From assembly GCF_000429645.1 (NCBI RefSeq), contig NZ_KE386934.1, positions 186,001-250,000 on the forward strand: DNA of 64,000 nt, given 5' to 3'. Under the pieces are notes generated by a model. It had not been told where the DNA came from, did not search any database, and saw nothing but the letters and a program-made list of their open reading frames with translations. The number at the start of each line of letters is the position of its first letter. Positions within the stretch are counted from its first letter, which is position 1. Position numbers and translations under genes: made by a program. This DNA is from Niveispirillum irakense DSM 11586. GTDB lineage: Bacteria > Pseudomonadota > Alphaproteobacteria > Azospirillales > Azospirillaceae. Below are positions 31,897 through 40,945 of the stretch, piece after piece.

Positions 31897-33123
31897 ATGA
31901 CGGATGATCCGCGTATGCAATTGTCTGACAAGACCGTGAACAAGCCGGGCGCGCCACGCGCCCGGCACCTGACACTCTCCCTCAATAATCCGACAATCCG
32001 CGCCATCTTGTGGCAGATCGGGCTTGGGCTGGTGGTGATATTGGCCGGCTGGTATCTGGCCGGCAATACCATGGCCAATCTGGCCCGCCTGTCGATCGCC
32101 TCGGGCTTCGGCTTCCTGGATCGGGAATCAGGTGTCCAGATCGGGGAATCGCTGATCGCCACCGGCCCCCGTGACAGCTACGGCGACATCTTCATCGTCG
32201 GGCTGCTGAACACGCTGAAAGTATCCGGTGTTGGCATCGTGCTGGCTACGATACTGGGCGTGCTGCTGGGTATGGCACGGCTTTCAAGCAATTGGCTGGT
32301 GGCGCGCTTTGCCGCCACCTATGTGGAAGCTGTGCGGAACGTCCCGCTGCTTTTGCAGCTTTTCATCTGGTATGCCCTGCTGACTGAGGGGCTGCCCGGT
32401 CCACGCCAGGCCGAACCACTGATCCCCGGTGTCGATATTTTCCTGTCCAATCGGGGGCTGAAATTCCCCGCACCGGCGGATGATCCCGTCTGGGCCTGGG
32501 TCGCCGTTCTGTTCGCCGTTGGTGTACTGGCCACATTGGCCATCTCGGCCTGGAACCGGAAGCGCCAGTTGTCCACCGGCCAAAGGCTGCCGATGACGCC
32601 CATCGGGCTGGGCCTGATCCTGGGACTGCCGCTGGCATTCCTGGCACTGTCCGGTGGTGGGGCCATGGATGTGCCGGTGCTGCAAGGCTTCAATTTCAGG
32701 GGCGGCATGACGCTGAGCCCCGAATTCGCCGCCTTGCTGTTTGGCCTGACGCTCTATACCGCCGCTTTCATCGGGGAGATCGTGCGGTCAGGCATCCTGG
32801 CCGTGCCCAAGGGGCAGACGGAGGCGGCGACGGCCCTGGGCCTGTCACGCAGCACCGCCATGCGGCTGGTGATCCTGCCCCAGGCTTTGCGCGTGATCAT
32901 TCCACCCACGACCAGCCAGTTCCTGAACCTCACGAAGAACAGCAGTCTGGCCGTGGCCATCGGCTATCCGGATTTCGTGGCGGTGGCCAATACGGCCATC
33001 AACCAGACCGGTCAGGCCGTGGAAGGCGTGCTGTCGATCATGATTGTCTATCTGGTCATCTCCCTGGCCCTGTCCGCTTTCATGAACTGGTATAATCGCC
33101 GTGTGGCGCTGGTGGAGCGGTAA
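31897..33123 (+). CDS. aapQ: general L-amino acid ABC transporter permease
   Basis: A 408-residue inner-membrane permease. N-terminal helix at about 45-62 (LGLVVILAGWYLAG), then the large periplasmic loop (FGFLDRESGVQIGESLI) that marks AapQ/BztB. The permease core includes VEAVRNVPLLLQLFIWY and the EAA loop GQTEAATALGLSRSTAMRLVILPQALRVIIPP, which contacts the ATPase. The NSSLAVAIGYPDF block is diagnostic of the family. The following aapM starts three bases after the stop. Confidence 0.95.
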   Translation: MTDDPRMQLSDKTVNKPGAPRARHLTLSLNNPTIRAILWQIGLGLVVILAGWYLAGNTMANLARLSIASGFGFLDRESGVQIGESLIATGPRDSYGDIFIVGLLNTLKVSGVGIVLATILGVLLGMARLSSNWLVARFAATYVEAVRNVPLLLQLFIWYALLTEGLPGPRQAEPLIPGVDIFLSNRGLKFPAPADDPVWAWVAVLFAVGVLATLAISAWNRKRQLSTGQRLPMTPIGLGLILGLPLAFLALSGGGAMDVPVLQGFNFRGGMTLSPEFAALLFGLTLYTAAFIGEIVRSGILAVPKGQTEAATALGLSRSTAMRLVILPQALRVIIPPTTSQFLNLTKNSSLAVAIGYPDFVAVANTAINQTGQAVEGVLSIMIVYLVISLALSAFMNWYNRRVALVER

Positions 33124-33126
33124 GCC

Positions 33127-34221
33127 ATGACAGAAATCGTCAACCACCCCGCCTCCCCGCCCCCCATCCGCCCAAGGATGGGCCTGTGGGCCTGGGCCAG
33201 GGCCAATCTGTTTTCCACCTGGTACAACACAGCCCTGACGCTGCTTTTCGCCTATATCGGCTGGCTGGTGATCCCCGGTCTGGTGCAATGGGCACTGATG
33301 GATGCCAGCCTGGGCGGGGATGCTGCGGCGTGCCGGGCCGCTGGCGGGGCCTGCTGGTCTTTCATTGCGGAGAAATGGCGCTTCATCCTGTTCGGCACTT
33401 TCCCGGAGGATCAGCAATGGCGGCCGACGCTGGCCATGCTGGCCACCATCGCCACCCTGGTGATCAGCGCCGACCGGCGCACCTGGGGCCGGCCCTTGCT
33501 GTTCATCTGGGGTGGCGGTCTGGGTTTCGCCGCATGCATGATGTTCGGCGGCGTCCTGGGCATGGACTATGTGCCCACCTCCCTGTGGGGCGGGCTGCCG
33601 CTGACGCTGGCACTCTCCGTGGTGGGGCTTTCCGCTTCCTTCCCGCTGGGCGTCCTGCTGGCCCTGGGCCGCACGTCGGACCTGCCGGTGATGCGGGGCC
33701 TGTCGGTGGTCTATATCGAGCTGGTGCGCGGCGTGCCGCTGATCTCCATCCTGTTCATGGCGTCGGTGATGCTGCCGCTGTTCCTGCCGCAGGATGTGCC
33801 GATCGACAAGCTGCTGCGCGCCCTGATCGGCATCACCCTGTTTTCCGCCGCCTATGTGGCAGAGGTGGTGCGCGGCGGCCTGCAGGCCATCCCGCGCGGT
33901 CAGGTGGAAGCCTCCAAGGCTTTGGGCCTGGGCTATTGGCAGCGCCAGCGGCTGATCATCCTGCCCCAGGCGCTGGCCCTGGTGATCCCGCCGCTGGTGA
34001 ATAGCTTCATCGCCATCTTCAAGGATACCAGTCTGGTCATCATCATCGGCCTGCTGGACCTGCTCTCCACCGCCAAATCAGCCCTGACCGACCCGGCCTG
34101 GCGCGGTTTCTACAAGGAAGCCTACCTGTTCGTGGGCGTGATCTATTTCCTGTTCTGCTACGCACTCTCCCGCTACAGCCGGCATCTGGAAACGGTGCTG
34201 GGTCAGGGACGGAAGCGGTGA
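33127..34221 (+). CDS. aapM: general L-amino acid ABC transporter permease
   Basis: A 364-residue permease partner of AapQ. WARANLFSTWYNTALTLLFAY opens the first membrane segment. The core has YIELVRGVPLISILFMASVMLPLFLP, the EAA loop GQVEASKALGLGYWQRQRLIILPQALALVIPP and NSFIAIFKDTSLVIIIGLLDLL. It ends in SRYSRHLETVLGQGRKR. In most genomes aapP follows directly. Here a toxin-antitoxin pair is interposed and a 10-bp inverted repeat begins on its stop codon. Confidence 0.95.
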   Translation: MTEIVNHPASPPPIRPRMGLWAWARANLFSTWYNTALTLLFAYIGWLVIPGLVQWALMDASLGGDAAACRAAGGACWSFIAEKWRFILFGTFPEDQQWRPTLAMLATIATLVISADRRTWGRPLLFIWGGGLGFAACMMFGGVLGMDYVPTSLWGGLPLTLALSVVGLSASFPLGVLLALGRTSDLPVMRGLSVVYIELVRGVPLISILFMASVMLPLFLPQDVPIDKLLRALIGITLFSAAYVAEVVRGGLQAIPRGQVEASKALGLGYWQRQRLIILPQALALVIPPLVNSFIAIFKDTSLVIIIGLLDLLSTAKSALTDPAWRGFYKEAYLFVGVIYFLFCYALSRYSRHLETVLGQGRKR

Positions 34222-34250
34222 TGTCAAACTTTGGCAAAACTTGACATCAC
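34218..34250. repeat. 10-bp inverted repeat at aapM stop / upstream of parD
   Basis: Perfect arms GTGATGTCAA (34218-34227) and TTGACATCAC (34241-34250) with a 13-base spacer. The left arm contains the aapM TGA; the right arm contains TTGACA. It could be the autoregulatory operator of the following ParD-like antitoxin, an internal hairpin that tunes distal expression, or both. No convincing -10 was seen. Confidence 0.6.
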
Positions 34251-34305
34251 TCTTGGCGATGCCAAGCTGTCTACTGCGCCCAGCCCGATCCCAGGAACCA
34301 TTGCC

Positions 34306-34557
34306 ATGAACGTATCCCTGACCCCGCAGTTGGAAGCCTATGTCCGCGCCAAGGTGGAGACCGGACTTTATACCTCCTCATCGGAAGTGGTACGCGAAGC
34401 CCTTCGGATGATGGAACAGCGCGAACGCCAGCAGCAGGAAAAGCTGGAAGCGCTGCGCCGTGACATTCAGGAAGGGCTGGACAGCGGCAGCGCCGGGCCG
34501 ATCGCCTTGGAGGACATGCTGACCGGGTTCAGGAGGCGCATGAATGGGGAAGTTTGA
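34306..34557 (+). CDS. parD: ParD-like ribbon-helix-helix antitoxin
   Basis: An 83-residue ParD-family antitoxin. The N-terminus MNVSLTPQLEAYVRAKVETG followed by LYTSSSEVVREALRMMEQRE is the ribbon-helix-helix DNA-binding unit. The C-terminal half (GLDSGSAGPIALEDMLTGFRRR) is the toxin-binding tail. ATG 34306 is chosen because the conserved domain begins there and AGGA lies upstream; a longer TTG-started frame covers the inverted repeat. Its last 14 bases overlap the ParE-like gene. Antitoxin should bind ParE and repress its own promoter. Position inside the aap operon is unusual. Confidence 0.9.
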   Translation: MNVSLTPQLEAYVRAKVETGLYTSSSEVVREALRMMEQRERQQQEKLEALRRDIQEGLDSGSAGPIALEDMLTGFRRRMNGEV

Positions 34558-34840
34558 GTTCTCAGCGCTGGCTCGGGAAGATATCTGGAGCCTCTGGTCT
34601 TATATCGCTCAAGACGATCCAGCCGCCGCTGATGGACAGGTCGCTAAAATCTACGCCGTCGCAGAATCCTGCGCCCGGTATCCAGCCATGGGGCGTTTGC
34701 GTACCAAACTGGGGGCACAGGTAAGATCATTCCCCCTTGGCCGTTATCTGATTTTCTACCGCCCGCAAGCGGACGGCATACTGGTCATTCGCATCCTGCA
34801 CGCAGCCCAAGATATAGACGCGGAGTTCCCCCATGACTGA
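34544..34840 (+). CDS. parE: ParE/RelE-family toxin
   Basis: A 98-residue ParE-type toxin. The start [26 protein letters not shown] and the end [14 protein letters not shown]...[15 protein letters not shown] are typical of ParE, whose members poison DNA gyrase. The C-terminal basic/aromatic strand (GRYLIFYRP) is intact, so the toxin looks functional. It overlaps parD by 14 bases and its own stop overlaps the aapP start by 8 bases. That makes a four-way tight layout aapM-parD-parE-aapP. Expression of the ATPase gene therefore probably depends on translation through the toxin gene. Confidence 0.9.
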   Translation: MGKFEFSALAREDIWSLWSYIAQDDPAAADGQVAKIYAVAESCARYPAMGRLRTKLGAQVRSFPLGRYLIFYRPQADGILVIRILHAAQDIDAEFPHD

Positions 34841-35576
34841 TGCCCCCGTCATTGAATTGAACGCCGTGAATAAATGGTACGGCGAGTTCCATGTATTGCG
34901 TGATGTCAATCTGGATGTCGCCAAGGGGGAAAGGATCGTCATTTGCGGTCCTTCCGGCTCCGGCAAATCCACCCTGATCCGCTGCATCAACCGGCTGGAG
35001 GAACATCAGGCCGGTGAGATCAAGGTGAAGGGCGTGCCGCTGGATGATGATGTCCGACATGTGGAAGCCATCCGCCGCGATGTCGGCATGGTGTTCCAGC
35101 AGTTCAACCTGTTCCCGCACCTGACCGTGCTGGAAAATTGCGTGCTGGCCCCCATCTGGGTGAAAAAGCAGCCCCGCGCGGAAGCCGAGGCCAAGGCCCG
35201 GCAATATCTTGCCCGTGTCCGCATCCCGGAACAGGCGGATAAATTCCCCGGCCAGCTTTCAGGCGGGCAGCAGCAGCGCGTCGCCATCGCGCGGGCGCTG
35301 TGCATGGACCCGTCCATCATGCTGTTCGACGAGCCGACCAGCGCGCTGGACCCGGAAATGGTCAAGGAAGTGCTGGACGTGATGACCGACCTGGCCGAAG
35401 CCGGCATGACGATGCTGGTCGTTACCCATGAAATGGGCTTTGCCCGCCGCATGGCATCGCGCGTCGTTTTCATGGATCGGGGAGAGATTGTGGAACAAGG
35501 GGCGCCCGCCGAGTTCTTCGACAACCCACAGAATGAGCGGACCCGCGCCTTCCTGGGGCAAGTGCTGGCGCACTGA
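34833..35576 (+). CDS. aapP: general L-amino acid ABC transporter ATPase
   Basis: A 247-residue polar-amino-acid ABC ATPase. Walker A is GPSGSGKST, the Q-loop is [18 protein letters not shown], the signature is [15 protein letters not shown], and Walker B is [16 protein letters not shown]. The switch His lies in [11 protein letters not shown]. It energises AapQM. It begins with ATG inside the end of parE. It is the last gene of the operon. Confidence 0.95.
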   Translation: MTDAPVIELNAVNKWYGEFHVLRDVNLDVAKGERIVICGPSGSGKSTLIRCINRLEEHQAGEIKVKGVPLDDDVRHVEAIRRDVGMVFQQFNLFPHLTVLENCVLAPIWVKKQPRAEAEAKARQYLARVRIPEQADKFPGQLSGGQQQRVAIARALCMDPSIMLFDEPTSALDPEMVKEVLDVMTDLAEAGMTMLVVTHEMGFARRMASRVVFMDRGEIVEQGAPAEFFDNPQNERTRAFLGQVLAH

Positions 35577-35731
35577 TCCCCTCCCCCTATTCCCATACCG
35601 GTCGGTGGATGTTCCACCAACCGCGGCCCAACTTTAGGCCAGGCGACCGCCCCCATTCGGAGGGCTTGGCCGCCTGCGTTCCCTTTTGCCATCATGGCAA
35701 GATCCCGCGTTACTGCCAGGACCAGAACAGG

Positions 35732-37201
35732 ATGTCGCTCACCCGCCGCCGCGCCGCCCGCTTCGCCGCCCTTCCGCTGATTGCCCTGCTGGCGTCGGCC
35801 TGCAGCACCAACCCCGTCACCGGGGACCGGCAGTTCACGGCCCTGATGCCGCCGGAGCAGGAAGCCGCCATCGGCGCCCAGCAGCATCCGGAAATGCTGA
35901 AGGAATTTGGCGGTCGGTACGAAGATGCAAAGCTTCAGGCCTATGTGGATGATCTGGGCCAGCGTCTGGCCGCGAAGACGGAGATCCCCGGCACCCGCTA
36001 TACCTTTACCGTTCTGGACAGCCCCATCATCAACGCCTTCGCCCTGCCCGGCGGCTATGTTTATGTCAGCCGGGGCTTGATGGCCCTTGCCAATAGCGAG
36101 GCGGAGTTGGCAGGCGTGGTCGGACACGAAATCGGCCATGTCACGGCCCGCCATTCCGCCGACCGTTATGGCCGGGGCGTTCTGGCCCAGGGTGGCAGCC
36201 TGTTGGCCGGCCTGCTGCTGGGACAGCAGGCGGCGCAGCTTGCCCAATCCGGGTCGCAACTGGCCCTGGCCGGCTTCGGGCGCGGGCAGGAGCTTCAGGC
36301 CGACGGACTGGGCATCCGTTACATGACGGCCGCCGGCTATGACCCGCAGGAAATGTCCGGTTTCCTCTCCTCCATGGGCCGCCATTCCCAGTTGGAAGCA
36401 TTGCTGGCCGGCAAGCCCGGTCAGGCCGACCAGTTCAGCTATCTTCAAACCCACCCACCCACGGGTGAACGGGCCCAGCAGGCTTCCAGCGCAGCCGCAC
36501 AAGCTGGCGGCATCGGCCTGAAAGTCGGGCGGAATGAATATCTGCGTGCGATCGACGGCATGATCTATGGCGACAGCCCGGCACATGGCTATGTGCGCGG
36601 CCGCGTCTTCGCCCATCCCGGCCTGAATATCCGCTTTGAAGTGCCGGAAGGGTTCCGGTTGCTGAATGGCGATACGGCTGTGGTTGGCGTGGGCCCGCAG
36701 GGGGCGCAGATCATTTTTGACCAGCAGCCGGGTCAGGGCGCCCCGACGCCGCAGGATTATATTGCCCGTGTCTGGGCGGCGAATACGTCCCTGGGCGCGA
36801 TACAATCCCTGACCATTGATGGTCAGCCGGCTGCCACCGTTGCAACCCGTCTCAATACCAATGCTGGCGCCATGGATGCGCGGCTGGTCGCCATCCGCGC
36901 CGGAGCCAACAGCTTCAACCGCTTCCTCTTCGTCAGCCCGCCCGCCCTGTCTGGCAGCCTTTCCGCCGGTTTCCAGACCACCGCCACCAGCTTCCGCAAG
37001 CTGACAGCAGCGGAGCAATCCGCCCTCAAGCCCTATCGCCTGCGGGTCGTGCAGGTGAAGGCCGGCGAGAAGGTGGCCGATTTCGTGAAACGCATGCCCT
37101 ATGCTGATTATCCTGAAGAACGGTTCCGCGTTCTGAACAATATCCCGCCGGGCGCGGAGGTTCAGGCAGGCCAGTTGATCAAGATCGTCACAGAAGGGTG
37201 A
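35732..37201 (+). CDS. M48 family metalloprotease, lipoprotein
   Basis: A 489-residue secreted zinc metalloprotease. A lipoprotein signal ends in the lipobox LLASAC (residue about 24). The peptidase M48 domain (about 40-260) has the zinc motif HEIGH, followed by TARH, and the third ligand Glu in GQELQADGLG. The C-terminal part ends in a LysM-like stretch, LRVVQVKAGEKVADFVKRM...NNIPPGAEVQAGQLIKIV. This resembles BepA/YfgC-like and Loi-type proteases involved in outer-membrane protein or lipopolysaccharide assembly quality control. ATG 35732 is chosen because the lipoprotein signal starts there. Confidence 0.88.
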   Translation: MSLTRRRAARFAALPLIALLASACSTNPVTGDRQFTALMPPEQEAAIGAQQHPEMLKEFGGRYEDAKLQAYVDDLGQRLAAKTEIPGTRYTFTVLDSPIINAFALPGGYVYVSRGLMALANSEAELAGVVGHEIGHVTARHSADRYGRGVLAQGGSLLAGLLLGQQAAQLAQSGSQLALAGFGRGQELQADGLGIRYMTAAGYDPQEMSGFLSSMGRHSQLEALLAGKPGQADQFSYLQTHPPTGERAQQASSAAAQAGGIGLKVGRNEYLRAIDGMIYGDSPAHGYVRGRVFAHPGLNIRFEVPEGFRLLNGDTAVVGVGPQGAQIIFDQQPGQGAPTPQDYIARVWAANTSLGAIQSLTIDGQPAATVATRLNTNAGAMDARLVAIRAGANSFNRFLFVSPPALSGSLSAGFQTTATSFRKLTAAEQSALKPYRLRVVQVKAGEKVADFVKRMPYADYPEERFRVLNNIPPGAEVQAGQLIKIVTEG

Positions 37202-37252
37202 GCGGGCAGCAGTTGCCGATAGCAGGGCACCTCCTGTACCGTCGCGCCTACG

Positions 37253-39190
37253 ATGACCGAGATCACGCCCTTGCCTGCCTCCTCCCCGGACCCGTGTGGA
37301 CCTATCCTGTCCAGACGGATGCGCCTGCCCATCACCTGGGTGCTGATGCTGGGCTTCGGCGGCCTGATGCTGGCCGCCGTCGCCAGTGTTTTCTGGCTGG
37401 GCGTGCTGACCTCCGGCCGCAACACCTATTCCCTGCTGCTGGACAAGGCGGAACTCGCCATGGCCGTGGCGGAATCCCGGGTCCGCGCCCAGCTTGATCC
37501 GGCTGCCCTTCAGGTGAACAAGCTGACCGACCTGCTGGCGCGGGGGGTGGTTGACTGGGAGGATGATCCCCGGCTTGAGGATCTGATGCAGGGTGCCATT
37601 TCCACCACGCCGCAGATTGGCGGGATGGCGTTCCTGCGGCCGGACCATTATCCCCTCGCCGTTGCCCAGGATGGTCCCGCCAGCGTCGCGCAAAGCATGC
37701 GCGACATGACCGAGGCACCACAAATCATCATGGAGACCATGGGCACCAAAGACGCCCACTGGATTGATCCGGTCTGGGCGGACGGGCTTGGCGCGACTGT
37801 AATGGTGGTAAAGGCGCCCGTCCGCAAGGAAGGCCAGTTCCTCGGCGTCATGATCTCCGCCGTCAGCTTTACCGGCCTGTCACGGTTTCTGGGCGATATG
37901 GCGCGTGACAGCGACCTGAATGCCTTCATCCTGTTCGATGATCAGTATGTGCTGGCCCACCCGGCCATGGCCGGGCGTAAATTCGACTTTTCCGACACCA
38001 AAAAGGATCGCCCGCCCCTGCCCACGATGACGGAATTGGGCGATCAGATTGCAGCCGGCATCTGGCAGCGGGTGGGCCCTGATGGCCTTGGCACCGGCAA
38101 GGGCGATACGACCGCCGGAAAGAAGACCGATACCACGCTGGTCTGGTCTGGCCGCCGCACTGACATTGATTTCCGCGAGGCAGTGGTCAATGGCCAGGAA
38201 TATTATTATCTGCTGAAAAGCATTCCTGATTATGGCGAGCATCCTTTCACCCTGGTCGTTGCCATGCGGGGGGAGGATGTCGATCAGGAAATCAGCCGGT
38301 TCATGCATCTGCTGATCGTGGGCTTTGGCATCCTGGTCGTGTCGGTCCTGCTGGCCCTGGCCCTGGGCAAGATGATGAGCCGGCGCATCCGCCGTCTGGC
38401 CAAAACAGCCGTTGCCCTGCGCGATCTGGATTTCCACAATGTCCCGCGCCTGCCCGACAGCCGCTTCCGGGAACTTGCCGACGCAGCGGCGGCATTCAAC
38501 ACCATGATCAGCGGCCTGCGCTGGTTTGAGAATTACGTGCCGAAATCCCTGGTCCTGCGCCTGATCCAGCGTGATGGGGAACAAGGTGGCGTCATCTCCG
38601 AAGAGCGGGAAGTGACCGTGATGTTCACTGACATCAAGGGTTTTTCCGCGCTGGCGGAGACCATGCCACCGCAAGAGATCGCGGACTGGCTGAACCGCCA
38701 TTTCACGCGCATTGCCGCCTGTATTGAGGCCGAAGGCGGCACGGTGGATAAATTCATCGGGGATGCGGTCATGGCCTTCTGGGGCGCGCCCGAGGACCAG
38801 CCCGACCATGCTGCCCGCGCCCTGCGCGCCGCCCATGCCATCGCCCGCGTTGTGGCGGAAGAAGGGGACGAGGCCCGCGCCCTGGGACGGCTGCCGGTCT
38901 GCCTGCGGGTGGGCGTTCATACCGGGCCGGTCATTGTCGGCAATATCGGTGCAGTCAGCCGTATCAATTACACCATCGTCGGCGATACGGTGAATACGGC
39001 CGCACGGCTGGAAGCCCTCGGCAGCGACATGATGGGTGATGAATGCTATGTCGTGCTGGCCAGCGGGGAGACGGTCGCCGCCGCCGGCGGCTGCACTGTC
39101 GATATGCCGCTGACCGCCATCGGCACCTATTCCCTGCGCGGTCGCACAGGTCTGGTGGATGTCTGGCGGCTGGTGGTGGATATCGATTGA
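37253..39190 (+). CDS. adenylate cyclase with periplasmic sensor and HAMP domain
   Basis: A 645-residue transmembrane cyclase. Membrane helix 1 is at about 25-50, a large periplasmic sensor domain (dCACHE-like by layout) at about 55-340, helix 2 at about 345-365 (LLIVGFGILVVSVLLALALG), then a HAMP segment and the class III catalytic domain (about 450-640). Metal-binding Asp residues are in MFTDIKGF and FIGDAVMAFWG, the purine-binding Lys in VDKFIGD, and Asn/Arg in GDTVNTAARL. Thr in YTIVGD marks it as class IIIb-like. It should convert an external cue to cAMP. It follows the M48 gene on the same strand after 51 bases. Confidence 0.88.
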   Translation: MTEITPLPASSPDPCGPILSRRMRLPITWVLMLGFGGLMLAAVASVFWLGVLTSGRNTYSLLLDKAELAMAVAESRVRAQLDPAALQVNKLTDLLARGVVDWEDDPRLEDLMQGAISTTPQIGGMAFLRPDHYPLAVAQDGPASVAQSMRDMTEAPQIIMETMGTKDAHWIDPVWADGLGATVMVVKAPVRKEGQFLGVMISAVSFTGLSRFLGDMARDSDLNAFILFDDQYVLAHPAMAGRKFDFSDTKKDRPPLPTMTELGDQIAAGIWQRVGPDGLGTGKGDTTAGKKTDTTLVWSGRRTDIDFREAVVNGQEYYYLLKSIPDYGEHPFTLVVAMRGEDVDQEISRFMHLLIVGFGILVVSVLLALALGKMMSRRIRRLAKTAVALRDLDFHNVPRLPDSRFRELADAAAAFNTMISGLRWFENYVPKSLVLRLIQRDGEQGGVISEEREVTVMFTDIKGFSALAETMPPQEIADWLNRHFTRIAACIEAEGGTVDKFIGDAVMAFWGAPEDQPDHAARALRAAHAIARVVAEEGDEARALGRLPVCLRVGVHTGPVIVGNIGAVSRINYTIVGDTVNTAARLEALGSDMMGDECYVVLASGETVAAAGGCTVDMPLTAIGTYSLRGRTGLVDVWRLVVDID

Positions 39191-39205
39191 GAAAGGGCCA
39201 GCCCG

Positions 39206-40813
39206 ATGCGCCGCATCCCCGTCCGGTTCCGTCCCTTACCCTTTCTCTGCCTGTTGCCCCTGCTGGTTTTCCTCACCCTGATGGCTGCCTTGCCGGCAGG
39301 TGCCGCCGAGCCGGTTTTACGCCTGGGAAACGGCCCTGATAGCGAGAGCCTGGACCCGCATCGCGCCGTGGGCACAGGCGACAGCCGCATCTTGACCGCC
39401 CTGTTCGAAGGGTTGCTGACGCCGGATGCGGAGGGACATATGATGCCGGGCGTGGCTGAACGGTGGGAAATTTCCCCCGACGGCCTGACCTATCGCTTTT
39501 TCCTGCGCGCCGATGCCCGCTGGTCCGATGGCAGCCCGTTGACCGCGGCGGATTTCGTCTATTCCTGGCGCCGGGCGGTGGACCCGGCAACGCGGCCCCT
39601 GTTTGCGGATATCCTGTATCCGGTACAGAATGCGGAAGCCATTGCCGCTGGCCGAATGCCGCCGGATGCGTTGGGCGTCCTGGCCGAAGGCGACCACATC
39701 TTCCAGGTGACCCTGGCGGCGCCCAAGCCCAATTTCACCGATTATCTCTACCACCGCGCGACATATCCGGTTCACCGCCCCTCGGTGGACCGCCATGGCG
39801 AAGCGTTTGCCCGACCGGGAAATCTCGTTTCCAACGGGCCTTACCGGCTGGTAGAGGCTGTGCCGCAGAGCCATGTGCTGGTGGAACGCAACCCCCATTT
39901 CCATGATGTGGCCGGCGTCGCCATTGGCCGGGTGAGTTTCATGGTCAGCGAGGATAGCCAGGCGGAAATGCGCCGGTTCCGCGCTGGTGAGTTGGACGCC
40001 ACCGATACGGTACCACCCAGCCAGTTGGATTGGGCGGGGGCCAATCTGGCCGGTGCCCTGCGGCGGTCACCGCGTGCCGGCATCAATTTCATTGCCCCGA
40101 ACATGCGTAACGAGCCCTGGAAATCCAACCGCGCCCTGCGGCTGGCTTTGTCCCTGGCGATTGATCGCGACACCATTGCCAACCGGGTCCTGCGCGACGG
40201 GCAGGCGGCTTACAGCTTCGTGCCCCCTGGCCTGCCCGACTACACCCCCGCCCCCCTTGCCCAGACCGGCTGGACACAGCCGGCACGCGAGGCGCTGGCC
40301 CGGCAGTTGCTGACGGAGGCCGGATATGGCAAAGGCAAGGCGCTGAAGGTGCATCTGCTCTACCCGACGGGGGAGATGTACAAGCAGATGGCCATCGCCA
40401 TCGCCGCGCAATGGCAGGCGGTGCTGGGCGTGCAGACCGTGCTGGAGAACCAGGAATTCAAGGTGATGATGGGCCGTGTGCGCGACGGCTCCTACCCCGA
40501 TCTGGTGCTGCGGCAATGGTTCTGGCTGTTCCCGGAAAAATATCTGGAAATCCTGCGCAGTCGGGAACAGCGGAACGGCAATGGCTATGCCAGCCCCAGC
40601 TTTGATGCCGCCATGGCCGGCGCAGACCAGGCCGTGACGCGTGCTGAGTTTGCCGCCGCCCTACGGACGGCGGAAAGCATTGCGCTGGCCGATGGGGCCG
40701 TGATGCCGGTGCTGTTCGGCAGCAGCCGGCATCTGGTGTCCCCCCGGCTGAAGGGCTGGCAGGATAATCTGCGCGACAACCATCCAGCCCGGTACCTGAG
40801 CCTTCAGCCCTGA
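39206..40813 (+). CDS. peptide ABC transporter substrate-binding protein (OppA family)
   Basis: A 535-residue periplasmic SBP_bac_5 protein. A signal peptide ends near AALPAGAAE (residue about 33). Family blocks are GNGPDSESLDPHRAVGTGDSRI, LFEGLLTPD, GLTYRFFLRADARWSDGSPLTAADFVYSWRR (given in parts), VERNPHFHD and LRLALSLAIDRDTIA. This fits the OppA/MppA oligopeptide-binding type. No matching permease or ATPase gene is nearby, so it is an orphan binding protein that probably serves transporter genes elsewhere. It begins 15 bases after the cyclase stop and may be co-transcribed. Confidence 0.9.
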   Translation: MRRIPVRFRPLPFLCLLPLLVFLTLMAALPAGAAEPVLRLGNGPDSESLDPHRAVGTGDSRILTALFEGLLTPDAEGHMMPGVAERWEISPDGLTYRFFLRADARWSDGSPLTAADFVYSWRRAVDPATRPLFADILYPVQNAEAIAAGRMPPDALGVLAEGDHIFQVTLAAPKPNFTDYLYHRATYPVHRPSVDRHGEAFARPGNLVSNGPYRLVEAVPQSHVLVERNPHFHDVAGVAIGRVSFMVSEDSQAEMRRFRAGELDATDTVPPSQLDWAGANLAGALRRSPRAGINFIAPNMRNEPWKSNRALRLALSLAIDRDTIANRVLRDGQAAYSFVPPGLPDYTPAPLAQTGWTQPAREALARQLLTEAGYGKGKALKVHLLYPTGEMYKQMAIAIAAQWQAVLGVQTVLENQEFKVMMGRVRDGSYPDLVLRQWFWLFPEKYLEILRSREQRNGNGYASPSFDAAMAGADQAVTRAEFAAALRTAESIALADGAVMPVLFGSSRHLVSPRLKGWQDNLRDNHPARYLSLQP

Positions 40814-40945
40814 TACAGCAGAAGCCGAGACGGGCCAGATTTCCCGCAGCATCCATATTTTACTAAAATTTCTTCACCAGAAGGTTGAGCTTCTGGGGGA
40901 TTTCAGCCAGCCTTCCCATCGGGCCGCGCGGGATCGGGGGGAGCG

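Noticed and set aside
35006..37759. A 917-codon frame on the minus strand opposite aapP, the M48 gene and the second cyclase
   Set aside because: It runs across three well-supported genes and has no recognisable domain or ribosome-binding site.
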